NCBI RefSeq assembly: GCF_013426735.1
Contig: NZ_AP023272.1
Location: 2,462,501-2,526,500, forward strand
From: Agrobacterium vitis
GTDB lineage: Bacteria; Pseudomonadota; Alphaproteobacteria; Rhizobiales; Rhizobiaceae
Length of the DNA stretch: 64,000 nucleotides
Reading direction: 5' to 3'
The notes under the pieces are model-generated. The model had not been told where the DNA came from and did no database searches. It was given only the letters and a program-made list of their open reading frames with translations. Each line of letters opens with the position of its first letter. Position 1 is the stretch's first letter. Shown here piece by piece: positions 10,678 to 18,677 of this stretch. Both the position numbers and the translations under genes were made by a program.

Positions 10678-11130
10678 TCAAGCGCTGCCATAAACCTTAT
10701 TGGCCCGGGTCTCGAAGGCCTCGGAAAACATCCGGAACGCCCGGTCGAACATCGAGCCCATCAGGGCACCGAGAATCATGCTTTTGAACTCGTAATCGAT
10801 GTAGAAATTCACCGCGCAGGTGCCATCGCCGAGGTCTTCGAAACGCCAGCGGTTGTCGAGATATTTGAACGGGCCTTCCAGATATTTGACATCGATAGCC
10901 CGCTCGTCCGGCTTCAGTAGCACTTGCGAAACGAAGGTTTCGCGGATCGCCTTGTAACCCACGGTCATATTGGCGATCAGCAAAGTCTTGCCATCGCGCT
11001 CCTTGCGCGATTGCACGGCAAGTTCCTCGCAAAGCGGCACGAATTCGGGATAGCGCTCGACATCGGCGACGAGCTCATACATGCGATCGGCTGAGTGCTG
11101 GACAATACGGCGGGTTTCAAACTTCGGCAT
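10678..11130 (-). CDS. START/COQ10-like protein (RatA family)
   Basis: A 150-residue SRPBCC (START-like) domain protein of the COQ10/RatA family. The alphaproteobacterial members are thought to bind ubiquinone or a precursor and assist respiration; the E. coli relative RatA was described as a ribosome-association toxin. Typical features are the opening RRIVQHSADRMYELVADV, then YPEFVPLCEEL, and the C-terminal FEFKSMILGALMG-like helix (here YEFKSMILGALMG). The start at MPKFETRR is preferred over an upstream codon giving MRL. In many rhizobia this gene lies right next to lipA; here about 3 kb of other genes separate them. Confidence 0.85.
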   Translation of the reverse strand: MPKFETRRIVQHSADRMYELVADVERYPEFVPLCEELAVQSRKERDGKTLLIANMTVGYKAIRETFVSQVLLKPDERAIDVKYLEGPFKYLDNRWRFEDLGDGTCAVNFYIDYEFKSMILGALMGSMFDRAFRMFSEAFETRANKVYGSA

Positions 11131-11373
11131 AAGCCGCACTTAATCCTGCGCAACGGCAAGATCAAGAAGTCACGCCTGTGGTTTGGAAAATTTACAGGGA
11201 AATTCCTCAAAACCGCAGCGCGACATAACATCCTGATAAAAACTCACAGCAATTTGAAACCAAAATTTCCGGTTGCTGGCAAGGTCTCACCTGAGGTGCT
11301 AGCCTTCCCTCATTCAAAGTCAAAAAGTCGCTAAGCTGTTTTAGAATCGAATTATTTTAGCAAGGAACCGCCA

Positions 11374-12699
11374 ATGGCCGCTCCCTCGACCAATGACAAC
11401 ACAGCCACCCCCAAGCCTCTTCAAGGCAAGGAACTGCGCAAGATCATGCTGGCCAGCGTGATCGGCACCACTATCGAGTGGTACGACCTGTTCATTTTCG
11501 CCACCGCCTCGGCTCTGGTGTTCAATAAAGTGTTCTTTCCCAGTGTCGATCCGCTGGGGGGTACGCTGCTGGCTTTCAGCACCTTCGCATCCGCCTATCT
11601 GTCACGCATGGTGGGAGCGGCGCTTTTCGGCCATTTCGGCGACAGGCTGGGGCGAAAATCGACATTGATGCTATCGTTGAGCCTGATGGGTCTTGCCACA
11701 TTCGCCATCGGCCTGCTGCCCGGCTATCAAACCCTCGGGGTATGGGCACCTGTTCTCCTCGTCGTGCTGCGGCTTTTGCAAGGGCTGGCGCTGGGTGGCG
11801 AATGGGGTGGAGCCGTGCTTCTGGCGGTAGAGCATGCACCGCAAAACAAGCGTGGGCTTTACGGGTCCTGGGTGCAGATCGGCGTTCCCGCCGGTACGTT
11901 TCTGGCCAATTCCGCCTTCCTGGTCTTATCCTCGGTCCTCTCGGAACAGAGCTTCCTGCTCTGGGGTTGGCGAGTAGCGTTTTTGATCAGTATTGTGCTC
12001 GTCGCCATCGGGTTCTACGTGCGCATGTCGGTGAGCGAAACGCCAGCATTTGCCCGTCACAGACAGCAGGCAGAGACGCAGCGCCTGCCGCTCGCCGATC
12101 TGTTGCGGCGGCATTGGGCAAAGGTTCTGCTTGGCGGCTTCGCCACCCTATCCATCGGCTCGTCTTTCAATCTGATCGCGGTATTCGGCCTGTCCTACGG
12201 CACGCAGACGCTGCACTTTCCCAAACAGCAGGTCTTGGCGATGATCCTGATCGCCTGCGCGGTCTGTGTTGTGCTTCTGCCGATGTTTGGCGCACTTTCG
12301 GACCGGGTCGGCCGCCGGAATGTCATTCTCGCCGGGATCTTTGCGGAAATCCTGTTTGCCTTCCCCATGTTCTGGCTGATGGACCACGGTGGTTTGCCGG
12401 GCGTGCTTTTAGGCTTCCTGCTGATGATGACCGCCTTTGCCGCCAATTTCGGACCGATTGCCACCTTTCTGTCAGAACTGTTTGAGACCGGCATGCGCTA
12501 TACCGGCCTGTCGATCTGCTACATGCTGGCTGGCGTGCTGGGCAGCGCAATGACCCCGATCATCACCTCTTGGCTGGTGGCAACGACCGGCAGCGCCGCG
12601 TCCGTAGCATGGTATATCATGGGAGCGTCCGCCGTTTCCGCCGTGACTTTGCTGATCCTCTCCAGCCGCAGGCAACCGGCGGCAGCGTTTGCGGCATAA
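11374..12699 (+). CDS. MHS-family major facilitator transporter
   Basis: A 441-residue inner-membrane H+-coupled symporter of the metabolite:H+ symporter branch of the MFS (relatives carry proline/betaine, alpha-ketoglutarate, shikimate). The N-terminus IGTTIEWYDLFIFATAS, the loop motif GHFGDRLGRKS after TM2 and RLLQGLALGGEWGGAV in TM4 are diagnostic, and twelve hydrophobic segments can be traced. The substrate cannot be read from sequence. A good ribosome site (AAGGA) precedes the ATG. It converges with the kinase gene only 17 bp downstream. Confidence 0.92.
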   Translation: MAAPSTNDNTATPKPLQGKELRKIMLASVIGTTIEWYDLFIFATASALVFNKVFFPSVDPLGGTLLAFSTFASAYLSRMVGAALFGHFGDRLGRKSTLMLSLSLMGLATFAIGLLPGYQTLGVWAPVLLVVLRLLQGLALGGEWGGAVLLAVEHAPQNKRGLYGSWVQIGVPAGTFLANSAFLVLSSVLSEQSFLLWGWRVAFLISIVLVAIGFYVRMSVSETPAFARHRQQAETQRLPLADLLRRHWAKVLLGGFATLSIGSSFNLIAVFGLSYGTQTLHFPKQQVLAMILIACAVCVVLLPMFGALSDRVGRRNVILAGIFAEILFAFPMFWLMDHGGLPGVLLGFLLMMTAFAANFGPIATFLSELFETGMRYTGLSICYMLAGVLGSAMTPIITSWLVATTGSAASVAWYIMGASAVSAVTLLILSSRRQPAAAFAA

Positions 12700-12716
12700 A
12701 AATCGGAAGAAGCGCC

Positions 12717-13286
12717 CTAATCCGAAGCGCCGACGAGGTCGAGAAGACGCTTGACCTCTCGGCGGGATTTCAGCACCAGAACCGGAACGTCCGGGCCATG
12801 AAGGTCGAAATTGCGGATGAAGATCGGTGCGTGCTTGCGCTCGAAATTCCAGATGTAAGAAAGGAATTCCCGATCAGGCAACGGCTCTTCGCAGCCTTCG
12901 GCCATGGCAATGCGGACTTTGCCATAGTTACGCCAGACGCGCCCGGCGATGCCGCGAAGGCAAGCCACCCGAGACATTTTTACCCAGATCACCAGATCTG
13001 TCCGAGGTAATCGCAAATCGAACGTCGAGGGGCTACTTCCGTCCATGACCCAACGTTCATGTGAGACCAGTTCAGCAATAATGTCTCGCTGAGCCTGTCT
13101 GTCTCTTTCTCGCCAACCGGGAAGCCAACGGACATCGCGATCAATCGATTGATAGTCGAGATCAAAGCGAGACGCGAGCTTTTGCGACAACGTGGTTTTG
13201 CCACCTCCCGAACAACCGACGACCATGATCCTGTTGCTGCGGCCAAGAAGATCGGCGGCGGCGGACATATCCACGTAACGCACCAT
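12717..13286 (-). CDS. P-loop NTPase, adenylate-kinase-like / FlaR-type (copy 1)
   Basis: A 189-residue small P-loop kinase of the family often labelled DNA topology modulation protein FlaR or adenylate kinase-like. Walker A VVGCSGGGKTT lies at about 22-32, followed by the substrate-site motifs DRDVRWLPGW and RWVMDGSS. The start ATG has an excellent GGAGGTAGAC ribosome site and matches the N-terminus of its neighbour. It is clearly paralogous to the next gene (13301-13864) over the full length, with the same conserved WLPGW and YIWNFE/YVWNFE motifs. The true substrate is unknown. It is the last gene in the run lipA-DUF4279-kinase-kinase. Confidence 0.82.
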   Translation of the reverse strand: MVRYVDMSAAADLLGRSNRIMVVGCSGGGKTTLSQKLASRFDLDYQSIDRDVRWLPGWRERDRQAQRDIIAELVSHERWVMDGSSPSTFDLRLPRTDLVIWVKMSRVACLRGIAGRVWRNYGKVRIAMAEGCEEPLPDREFLSYIWNFERKHAPIFIRNFDLHGPDVPVLVLKSRREVKRLLDLVGASD

Positions 13287-13300
13287 GTCTACCTCCGTTA

Positions 13301-13864
13301 TTACCCGCCTAAAGCCGTTAAAAACTCGTTTGTCTGCCGGTGCGACCTGAGAACGACGACCGGCAGACCGGCCCGCGCATTTTCAAACTGTGTCTGAAAT
13401 TGCGGTACTTCGCGCGCCTCAAAATTCCAGACATATTGAAGAAACGGCCAATCGATCTTTTCAGGACATCCCGGCGCCATCTCTGGCCTGACTGTCCCGC
13501 GATGTTTCAGCCAACGCGACAGAACACCGTAGATCGAAACACGGCGCGGCGGACGCATCCAGATGACCATATCGGCACGCGCCAGCCGAGCCGGAAGCGT
13601 GCCGGGGCTGTTGCCGTCGATAATCCACCGCTCACCGGCGACAAACTGTTGCATCAGTTCAATCGCTTCCGGCCTGGGCCGTAGCTTCCAACCAGGTAGC
13701 CAGAAGACGTCGCGATCCATGGAGATATAATCGAGGCCCAGCCGCTGACACAGAATTTGCGACAGCGTACTCTTGCCGCTGCCGGAGCAGCCGACCACGC
13801 AGATGCGCTTGGCATCCCGACACATAACAGCAGCAGCATTGAAATCTTCGACGTAAAAAACCAT
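13301..13864 (-). CDS. P-loop NTPase, adenylate-kinase-like / FlaR-type (copy 2)
   Basis: A 187-residue paralogue of the downstream kinase. It has Walker A VVGCSGSGKST, then MDRDVFWLPGW, RWIIDGNSPGT and YVWNFEARE in the same order as copy 1. The start giving MVFYVED aligns with MVRYVD of copy 1, which supports both starts; the 23 additional codons upstream overlap the DUF4279 gene and are not needed. It lies 14 bp upstream of copy 1 and 10 bp after the DUF4279 gene. The substrate (nucleotide or other small phosphate acceptor) is unknown. Confidence 0.82.
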   Translation of the reverse strand: MVFYVEDFNAAAVMCRDAKRICVVGCSGSGKSTLSQILCQRLGLDYISMDRDVFWLPGWKLRPRPEAIELMQQFVAGERWIIDGNSPGTLPARLARADMVIWMRPPRRVSIYGVLSRWLKHRGTVRPEMAPGCPEKIDWPFLQYVWNFEAREVPQFQTQFENARAGLPVVVLRSHRQTNEFLTALGG

Positions 13865-13874
13865 GCCGCCGCTC

Positions 13875-14309
13875 TCAGTTTCCCTCATCCGAGCCGGAAA
13901 AGGAGTAGATATCGAGATCAAGGGATATTTCATGCTGAGCCAACAGCTTCATGACAGCCGGCGATAGTCCCAAGCCTGCATTATACTCATCAAGAAAGAG
14001 ACCGCAAAAAAGCTCTGTCTTGAACCTACACGCAAGCGTCCGAAACACGTCAGGAGTTACCGGTATTCTCGACAGGAGGTCGAAAATCGCCTCTTCAAAA
14101 TCATCCGTTTCGAAGTCATCGACATGAAAAGTCCAAAGGCCGGTTCTGCCAATCAGCGGATTACCTTTCGGAGTTTTCCACTGATCTCCCTTACGATAGG
14201 CAAAACACGGCGCAACGCCCAGAAGGCTGCTGACTTCATCTGGATCAAGATCATCACCGGCAATCCTGAGCGAGATCCTGAACCGCCTCACGCTCGCCAA
14301 ATGACCCAT
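13875..14309 (-). CDS. DUF4279 domain protein
   Basis: A 144-residue protein resembling the DUF4279 family, whose function is unknown. The family-like pattern is an N-terminal RISLRIAGDDLDPDEVSSLL followed by a tryptophan-bearing stretch, LWTFHVDD, and a C-terminal IYSFSG strand. Members are usually small cytosolic proteins, sometimes near contact-dependent inhibition immunity genes, but no toxin gene is visible here. It starts 18 bp after lipA on the same strand with a GGTAAAGG-like ribosome site, so it may be read through from lipA. The family call is from memory of motif pattern only. Confidence 0.7.
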   Translation of the reverse strand: MGHLASVRRFRISLRIAGDDLDPDEVSSLLGVAPCFAYRKGDQWKTPKGNPLIGRTGLWTFHVDDFETDDFEEAIFDLLSRIPVTPDVFRTLACRFKTELFCGLFLDEYNAGLGLSPAVMKLLAQHEISLDLDIYSFSGSDEGN

Positions 14310-14327
14310 CCTTTACCCTGAGGCGTG

Positions 14328-15299
14328 TTACTCCGCAGCCGCCAGCAGCTTCTTTTCGCGGTTGGCCTTCAGCCGGGCAAAATCGTCACCGGCATGGTGG
14401 GAGGAGCGGGTGAGCGGGCTGGAAGCAACCATCAGGAAGCCCTTGGTATAGGCGATATCCTCATAGGACTTGAATTCTTCCGGCGTCACGAAGCGTTCCA
14501 CCTTATGGTGCTTGCGGGTCGGCTGGAGATATTGGCCGATGGTCAGGAAATCCACATCCGCAGTGCGCAGGTCATCCATCAATTGCAGCACTTCGTTGCG
14601 CTCTTCGCCAAGGCCGACCATGATGCCGGATTTGGTGAACATTGTCGGATCGAGTTCCTTGACCCGCTGCAACAGCCGCACCGAGTGGAAGTAGCGGGCG
14701 CCCGGACGCACGGTCAGGTAATTGCCTGGAACGGTTTCCATATTGTGGTTGAAGACGTCTGGCTTTGCAGCAACGACACGCTCCAGCGCGCCGGGCTTTT
14801 TCAAAAAGTCAGGCGTCAGGATTTCGATGGTCGTGGCGGGCGAAGCTTCGCGGATCGCCCAGATCACCTGTTCGAAATGCTCAGCGCCGCCATCGGCCAG
14901 GTCGTCGCGGTCCACGGACGTGATGACCACATGCGACAAGCCCATCTGGCGCACGGCCTTGGCCACATTGGCAGGCTCTTCGCGGTCAAGCGCATTCGGC
15001 TTGCCGGTCGCCACATTGCAGAAGGCGCAGGCGCGGGTGCAAATCTCACCCATGATCATGAAGGTGGCGTGCTTCTTTTCCCAGCACTCGCCGATATTCG
15101 GGCAGCCGGCTTCTTCGCAAACAGTGACCAGCTTGTGGGAGCGCACCAGTTCGCGAGTTTCCTGATAGCCCTTGGAGGTCGGAGCCTTCACCCGGATCCA
15201 TTCCGGCTTGCGCAGCACTTCGGTATCCGGCTTGTGAGCCTTTTCCGGGTGGCGGATACGCTTGTCGTCCGGCTTGGTTCTATCGAGGATGGTAACCAT
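14328..15299 (-). CDS. lipA: Lipoyl synthase
   Basis: Radical SAM enzyme inserting two sulfurs into octanoyl groups on lipoyl domains, 323 residues. The auxiliary Fe-S cluster cysteines are Cys61, Cys66 and Cys72 ([13 protein letters not shown]). The radical SAM CxxxCxxC cysteines are Cys87, Cys91 and Cys94 (CTRACAFC). It lies in the same block as its client complexes: pdhB and pdhC both carry lipoyl domains and lpdA re-oxidises the lipoamide. Length and motifs are complete. Confidence 0.98.
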   Translation of the reverse strand: MVTILDRTKPDDKRIRHPEKAHKPDTEVLRKPEWIRVKAPTSKGYQETRELVRSHKLVTVCEEAGCPNIGECWEKKHATFMIMGEICTRACAFCNVATGKPNALDREEPANVAKAVRQMGLSHVVITSVDRDDLADGGAEHFEQVIWAIREASPATTIEILTPDFLKKPGALERVVAAKPDVFNHNMETVPGNYLTVRPGARYFHSVRLLQRVKELDPTMFTKSGIMVGLGEERNEVLQLMDDLRTADVDFLTIGQYLQPTRKHHKVERFVTPEEFKSYEDIAYTKGFLMVASSPLTRSSHHAGDDFARLKANREKKLLAAAE

Positions 15300-15337
15300 C
15301 GTGTTTCCTTTGCCGCCGATGAGCGGCTTTTAAGTAT

Positions 15338-15586
15338 TTATTTCCGCACCAGCTTGGCAACGAACAGCAGAATGCAGGCACCGATAAAGCTGGTAATCAG
15401 ATAGCCAACCCAATCGCTGGCGACGAAAATGTCAAAGCGCCGGAAGATGGCATTGGCGATGACCGAGCCGATAATGCCGATGACGATGTTCATGAAAATG
15501 CCAAAGCGCATGTCCATCAACTTGCCTGCCAGCCATCCGGCCAGACCACCCACGAAGATCGCCGTCAACCAGCCCACATTTTCCAT
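15338..15586 (-). CDS. GlsB/YeaQ/YmgE family membrane protein
   Basis: An 82-residue transglycosylase-associated (GlsB/YeaQ/YmgE) small inner-membrane protein with three hydrophobic glycine-rich helices (about 8-22, 30-46, 58-78). The typical motif GGLAGWLAGKLM is at the N-terminus and GIIGSVIANAIF in the second helix. The family is linked to stress responses, but the biochemical role is unknown. Good ribosome site AGAGGA. A 12-bp palindrome, CCCGCTAGCGGG (15608-15619), lies just upstream and could be an operator or part of a terminator for lpdA. Confidence 0.9.
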   Translation of the reverse strand: MENVGWLTAIFVGGLAGWLAGKLMDMRFGIFMNIVIGIIGSVIANAIFRRFDIFVASDWVGYLITSFIGACILLFVAKLVRK

Positions 15587-15683
15587 CGTCTATCCTCTGT
15601 TGCCCGCCCCGCTAGCGGGCTCGCCCGGCCCCTATATAGCGAGCCGAGCAATATCTCGCAATGTCATGCCTTCTTTCCAAGGA

Positions 15684-17129
15684 TTAGGCGTTCAGCACTT
15701 TGCCGTAGGCGTCGAGCACGCTTTCCTTCATCATTTCCGACAGGGTCGGATGCGGGAAGATGGTGTGCATCAGCTCTTCTTCTGTCGTCTCCAGGTTCAT
15801 GGCGACCACGAAGCCCTGGATCAGTTCGGTCACTTCCGCGCCGACCATATGCGCGCCGATCAATTCGCCGGTCTTCTTGTCGAAGATCGTCTTGATCATG
15901 CCATTGTCTTCGCCAAGCGCGATGGCCTTGCCATTGGCGTTGAAATTGTAGCGACCAACGCGGATCTCGCGGCCCTCGGCCTTGGCCTTGGCTTCGGTGA
16001 GACCGACGGAGGCGACCTGCGGATTGCAATAGGTGCAGCCAGGGATCAGAGACTTGTTCATGGGATGAACATGCGGCAGACCGGCGATCTTCTCGATGCA
16101 AACAACGCCTTCATGTTCGGCCTTGTGGGCCAGCATTGGCGGACCGGCAACATCGCCGATGGCATAGAGGCCGGGCACATTGGTCTTGCCATAGCCGTCG
16201 ATGACGATGCAACCGCGATCCGTCTTGACGCCCAAAGCTTCCAGACCGAGATTTTCGATATTGCCCTGCACGCCGACAGCCGAGATCAACCGGTCAGCAG
16301 TAATCTGCTGCACCTTGCCATCCTTGGTCTCGACATGAGCGGTGATGGAATTGGCACCCTTTTCGACCTTGGAAACCTTGGCCTCGGTGATGATCTTCAG
16401 CCCACGCTTTTCCAGCGCCTTGCGGGCGATGGTGGAGATTTCCACGTCCTCGACCGGCATGATATTGGCCATCAGCTCAACCACGGTGACATCGACACCC
16501 ATCGAGCGATAGAAGGACGCAAATTCAATGCCGATAGCGCCCGAGCCCATAACGACGATGGATTTCGGCATGAAATCAGGCTTCATCGCCTCAAAATAGG
16601 TCCAGATCAGCTTGCCATCCGGCTCAATGCCCGGCAGCGCGCGGGGGCGTGCGCCAGTCGCAACGATGATATGCTTGGCCGTATACGTCCCCTCACCCAG
16701 CACACCCTTGGGAACCGGGTTTTGCGGCTGCACGGCGGGCTTGGACGATGCGCCGACAACGATTTCGTTTGGCTTGGTGAGCTTGGCTTCACCCCAGATC
16801 ACATCGATCTTGTTCTTCTTCATCAGATAGGCAACGCCGCCGTTGAGGCGGGCCGATACGCCGCGCGACCGGGCAACAACGTCTTTCACATCGGCGGTCA
16901 TGGTGCCGTTCAGCGTCAGGCCGTAGCTCTTGGCGTGATTGGCGTGATCGAGAATTTCCGCCGACCGCAGCAGCGCCTTGGTGGGGATACAGCCCCAATT
17001 GAGGCAGATGCCGCCAAGATGCTCGCGCTCGACAATGGCGATTTTCAGGCCAAGCTGGGCTGCACGGATCGCAGTCACATAGCCGCCAGGGCCGGACCCG
17101 ATGATGATGACGTCATAAGCATTCGACAT
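15684..17129 (-). CDS. lpdA: Dihydrolipoyl dehydrogenase (E3)
   Basis: Flavoprotein E3 of the pyruvate dehydrogenase complex, 481 residues, regenerating lipoamide with NAD+. FAD-binding GSGPGGYVTAIRAAQLG is at 11-27 and the redox-active pair is Cys42/Cys47 in GGICLNWGCIPTKALL. The NAD fold (VVMGSGAIGIEFASFY) is central, and the C-terminal interface has HAHPTLSE-like FPHPTLSEM. The start is the ATG giving MSNAYD; extra in-frame codons upstream do not resemble the family. It sits downstream of a DUF465 gene whose promoter carries an FNR/FixK box, so read-through under low oxygen is possible. Confidence 0.97.
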   Translation of the reverse strand: MSNAYDVIIIGSGPGGYVTAIRAAQLGLKIAIVEREHLGGICLNWGCIPTKALLRSAEILDHANHAKSYGLTLNGTMTADVKDVVARSRGVSARLNGGVAYLMKKNKIDVIWGEAKLTKPNEIVVGASSKPAVQPQNPVPKGVLGEGTYTAKHIIVATGARPRALPGIEPDGKLIWTYFEAMKPDFMPKSIVVMGSGAIGIEFASFYRSMGVDVTVVELMANIMPVEDVEISTIARKALEKRGLKIITEAKVSKVEKGANSITAHVETKDGKVQQITADRLISAVGVQGNIENLGLEALGVKTDRGCIVIDGYGKTNVPGLYAIGDVAGPPMLAHKAEHEGVVCIEKIAGLPHVHPMNKSLIPGCTYCNPQVASVGLTEAKAKAEGREIRVGRYNFNANGKAIALGEDNGMIKTIFDKKTGELIGAHMVGAEVTELIQGFVVAMNLETTEEELMHTIFPHPTLSEMMKESVLDAYGKVLNA

Positions 17130-17207
17130 GGGCGCTTCCACTCCTCGGTTTCCTTGGGGTTGCGCCTCTCGGCCCAACCCTTGACGGGACTGGAAGCGCA
17201 ACTGGCT

Positions 17208-17474
17208 TTATAATGCCGGTGTCTCGGCCTCCGGTTCGTGACGAACCAGCATCCCGTAAATTTCGTCCTTGAGCCGCATCCGCTTCTTCCTGAGGTCTTC
17301 CATATGGAAGTCGTCAAGCGGCTCTATATTTGTTTCAGCGCGGTGAACCTGCCGGTTGATCTCGTGATAGGCATCGAAAAGCCGGACGAAATGACCGTCC
17401 GTTTCCTTCAAATGCCGCATCAGAGTCACAAATTCCGGAAATTCCTCTGCCAGTTCATGTGGAGTGCTGGACAT
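17208..17474 (-). CDS. DUF465 (YdcH-like) small protein
   Basis: An 88-residue, highly charged, mostly helical protein of the DUF465/YdcH family. It has the family pattern HEINRQVHRAE in the first helix and DLRKKRMRLKDEIYGML in the second, consistent with a helical hairpin. Function is unknown for the family. A strong ribosome site (GGGGGAAAA) precedes the ATG. Upstream lies a perfect FNR/FixK box at the distance expected for a class II activated promoter, so expression is probably induced at low oxygen. lpdA follows 78 bp downstream on the same strand. Confidence 0.88.
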   Translation of the reverse strand: MSSTPHELAEEFPEFVTLMRHLKETDGHFVRLFDAYHEINRQVHRAETNIEPLDDFHMEDLRKKRMRLKDEIYGMLVRHEPEAETPAL

Positions 17475-17505
17475 GATCTTTTCCCCCTTTCAAGGTTGCA
17501 AGATC

Positions 17506-17546
17506 ATTTTAAACCCGCCACATGGTCATTCATTGATTCCAATCAA
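17506..17546 (-). promoter_or_regulatory. FNR/FixK-type promoter upstream of the DUF465 gene
   Basis: A perfect FNR/FixK box TTGAT-TCCA-ATCAA spans 17533-17546. On the minus strand a good -10 hexamer TAAAAT lies at 17506-17511, its centre 31 bp from the box centre, the class II activator geometry (box near -41.5). The predicted transcript start near 17499 leaves a leader of about 25 nt before the DUF465 ATG. Whether FnrN or FixK is the regulator cannot be told from the site. Confidence 0.75.
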
Positions 17547-17572
17547 CCCGTGTTACTGTCACCGCCTTACCC

Positions 17573-18211
17573 TCACAGGCCCAGCATCATCCGCACCACC
17601 GGCTCCAGACCGCGCCCGATGGCGCGGGTATTGTCAGCATCGAGATGAATGCCATCCAGCGGCGTGGTCTTGGCCACCGAACCGGCATCGAAAAAGCCGC
17701 AGCCCAACTCATCCGCCGCATCGCGGTACATGCTGGCCAGCATTCCACCTTCCTCGATGGAATGATTGAACATCGCTCCGAACATCACATTGGCGGTTTC
17801 GCGGATCGGCGGAGGCGAGACAATCAGCACATCCGGGCCTTCGAAATCAAAACCCCAGTCATGCTGATGGACCAGCTTGACCAACCGCTTGATGCCAGCC
17901 GTCGCCCCAATCGCCGTTCCCTGAATGCCCCGCTTCAAATCATTGGTACCCAACATCAGGATCACCAGATCCAGCGGCTTGTGGGTTTCAAGAATACTCG
18001 GCAACAGCCTCACGCCATTGCGGTCGCAATCCGCCAGATGATCATCATAGGCCGTCGTGCGCCCGTTCAAACCCTCGGCAATCACCCGAACGCCATGGCC
18101 AAGCGCCTTTTGCAACACGCTGGTCCAGCGGTCCTCATGGGCGTGACGGCCAAGGGCGACTGGGTCGTATCCCCAGGTCAGACTGTCGCCGTATGCGAGA
18201 ACGGTTTTCAT
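17573..18211 (-). CDS. SGNH/GDSL-family esterase (arylesterase-like)
   Basis: A 212-residue SGNH hydrolase. Block I GDSLTWG (nucleophile Ser10) is near the N-terminus, block II glycine lies in the GLNGRTT region, block III is GTNDLK, and the C-terminal DGIHLD supplies the catalytic Asp/His pair. Relatives hydrolyse aryl or acetyl esters. No signal peptide is seen, so it is probably cytoplasmic. Its ATG overlaps the stop of the upstream membrane protein gene by 4 bp, so those two are likely co-translated. A gene of this type between pdhC and lpdA is usual in Agrobacterium relatives. Confidence 0.9.
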   Translation of the reverse strand: MKTVLAYGDSLTWGYDPVALGRHAHEDRWTSVLQKALGHGVRVIAEGLNGRTTAYDDHLADCDRNGVRLLPSILETHKPLDLVILMLGTNDLKRGIQGTAIGATAGIKRLVKLVHQHDWGFDFEGPDVLIVSPPPIRETANVMFGAMFNHSIEEGGMLASMYRDAADELGCGFFDAGSVAKTTPLDGIHLDADNTRAIGRGLEPVVRMMLGL

Positions 18212-18627
18212 CTATTGAACCCTCCCTGACGGCCTTTGTAAGCGACAAAACCCCAGTGACTAAAAAGTAGTACCGTTCCGGAAATAAGCATTGCTAATAA
18301 ATACGGAAGGTCTTCGCGGAAAGCTGCCGCCTCAAAAGATCCGAAAAGCAACGCAGTCAAACCAACAACAAACGCCACAAAAAGCACTGTCATCGAGAGA
18401 TGAAAGACACCAATGCTAAAACGAAGCGACGCAAAAGATACGACATATGCAACAGCAGCCATTGGCAGCAAATTGAAACACACCAGAAACAGGTCCTGAG
18501 GGGGAGGAGGGTTACTACCTTCACCTCCCCTTGGAGATATGCTTCCCAAATAGAGAATGAAGGCGAGAAAACCTGAGATAACGCCAACAATCGTTGCATA
18601 GAAGCTTGTCCGTAGACACCTCTTCAT
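18208..18627 (-). CDS. Hypothetical four-helix membrane protein
   Basis: A 139-residue protein with four predicted hydrophobic segments (about residues 10-28, 45-63, 72-98 and 110-128) and no recognised domain. I chose the start giving MKRCLRT because GAAGG lies 7 nt upstream; two earlier in-frame ATGs (18645, 18663) have poorer ribosome sites. It begins about 50 bp after pdhC and overlaps the esterase gene by 4 bp, so it is probably in the pdh transcript. AT-richer than pdhC. Function unknown. Confidence 0.65.
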   Translation of the reverse strand: MKRCLRTSFYATIVGVISGFLAFILYLGSISPRGGEGSNPPPPQDLFLVCFNLLPMAAVAYVVSFASLRFSIGVFHLSMTVLFVAFVVGLTALLFGSFEAAAFREDLPYLLAMLISGTVLLFSHWGFVAYKGRQGGFNR

Positions 18628-18677
18628 CGACTGCCTTCGAGACATCAGGTTATCTGCCACCATCCTCTTGAGGCCTT

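Noticed and set aside
11288..11298. CACCT-G-AGGTG palindrome upstream of the MHS transporter
   Set aside because: Short (5-bp arms) and alone; palindromes of this size occur by chance in such a spacer.
13301..13933. Upstream start for the second kinase that would overlap the DUF4279 gene
   Set aside because: The extra 23 residues have no counterpart in the paralogue, whereas MVFYVED aligns with MVRYVD.
15608..15619. CCCGCTAGCGGG palindrome between lpdA and the GlsB gene
   Set aside because: Only 12 bp in a GC-rich spacer with no T run; too weak to call a terminator or operator by itself, so it is only mentioned in the gene entry.
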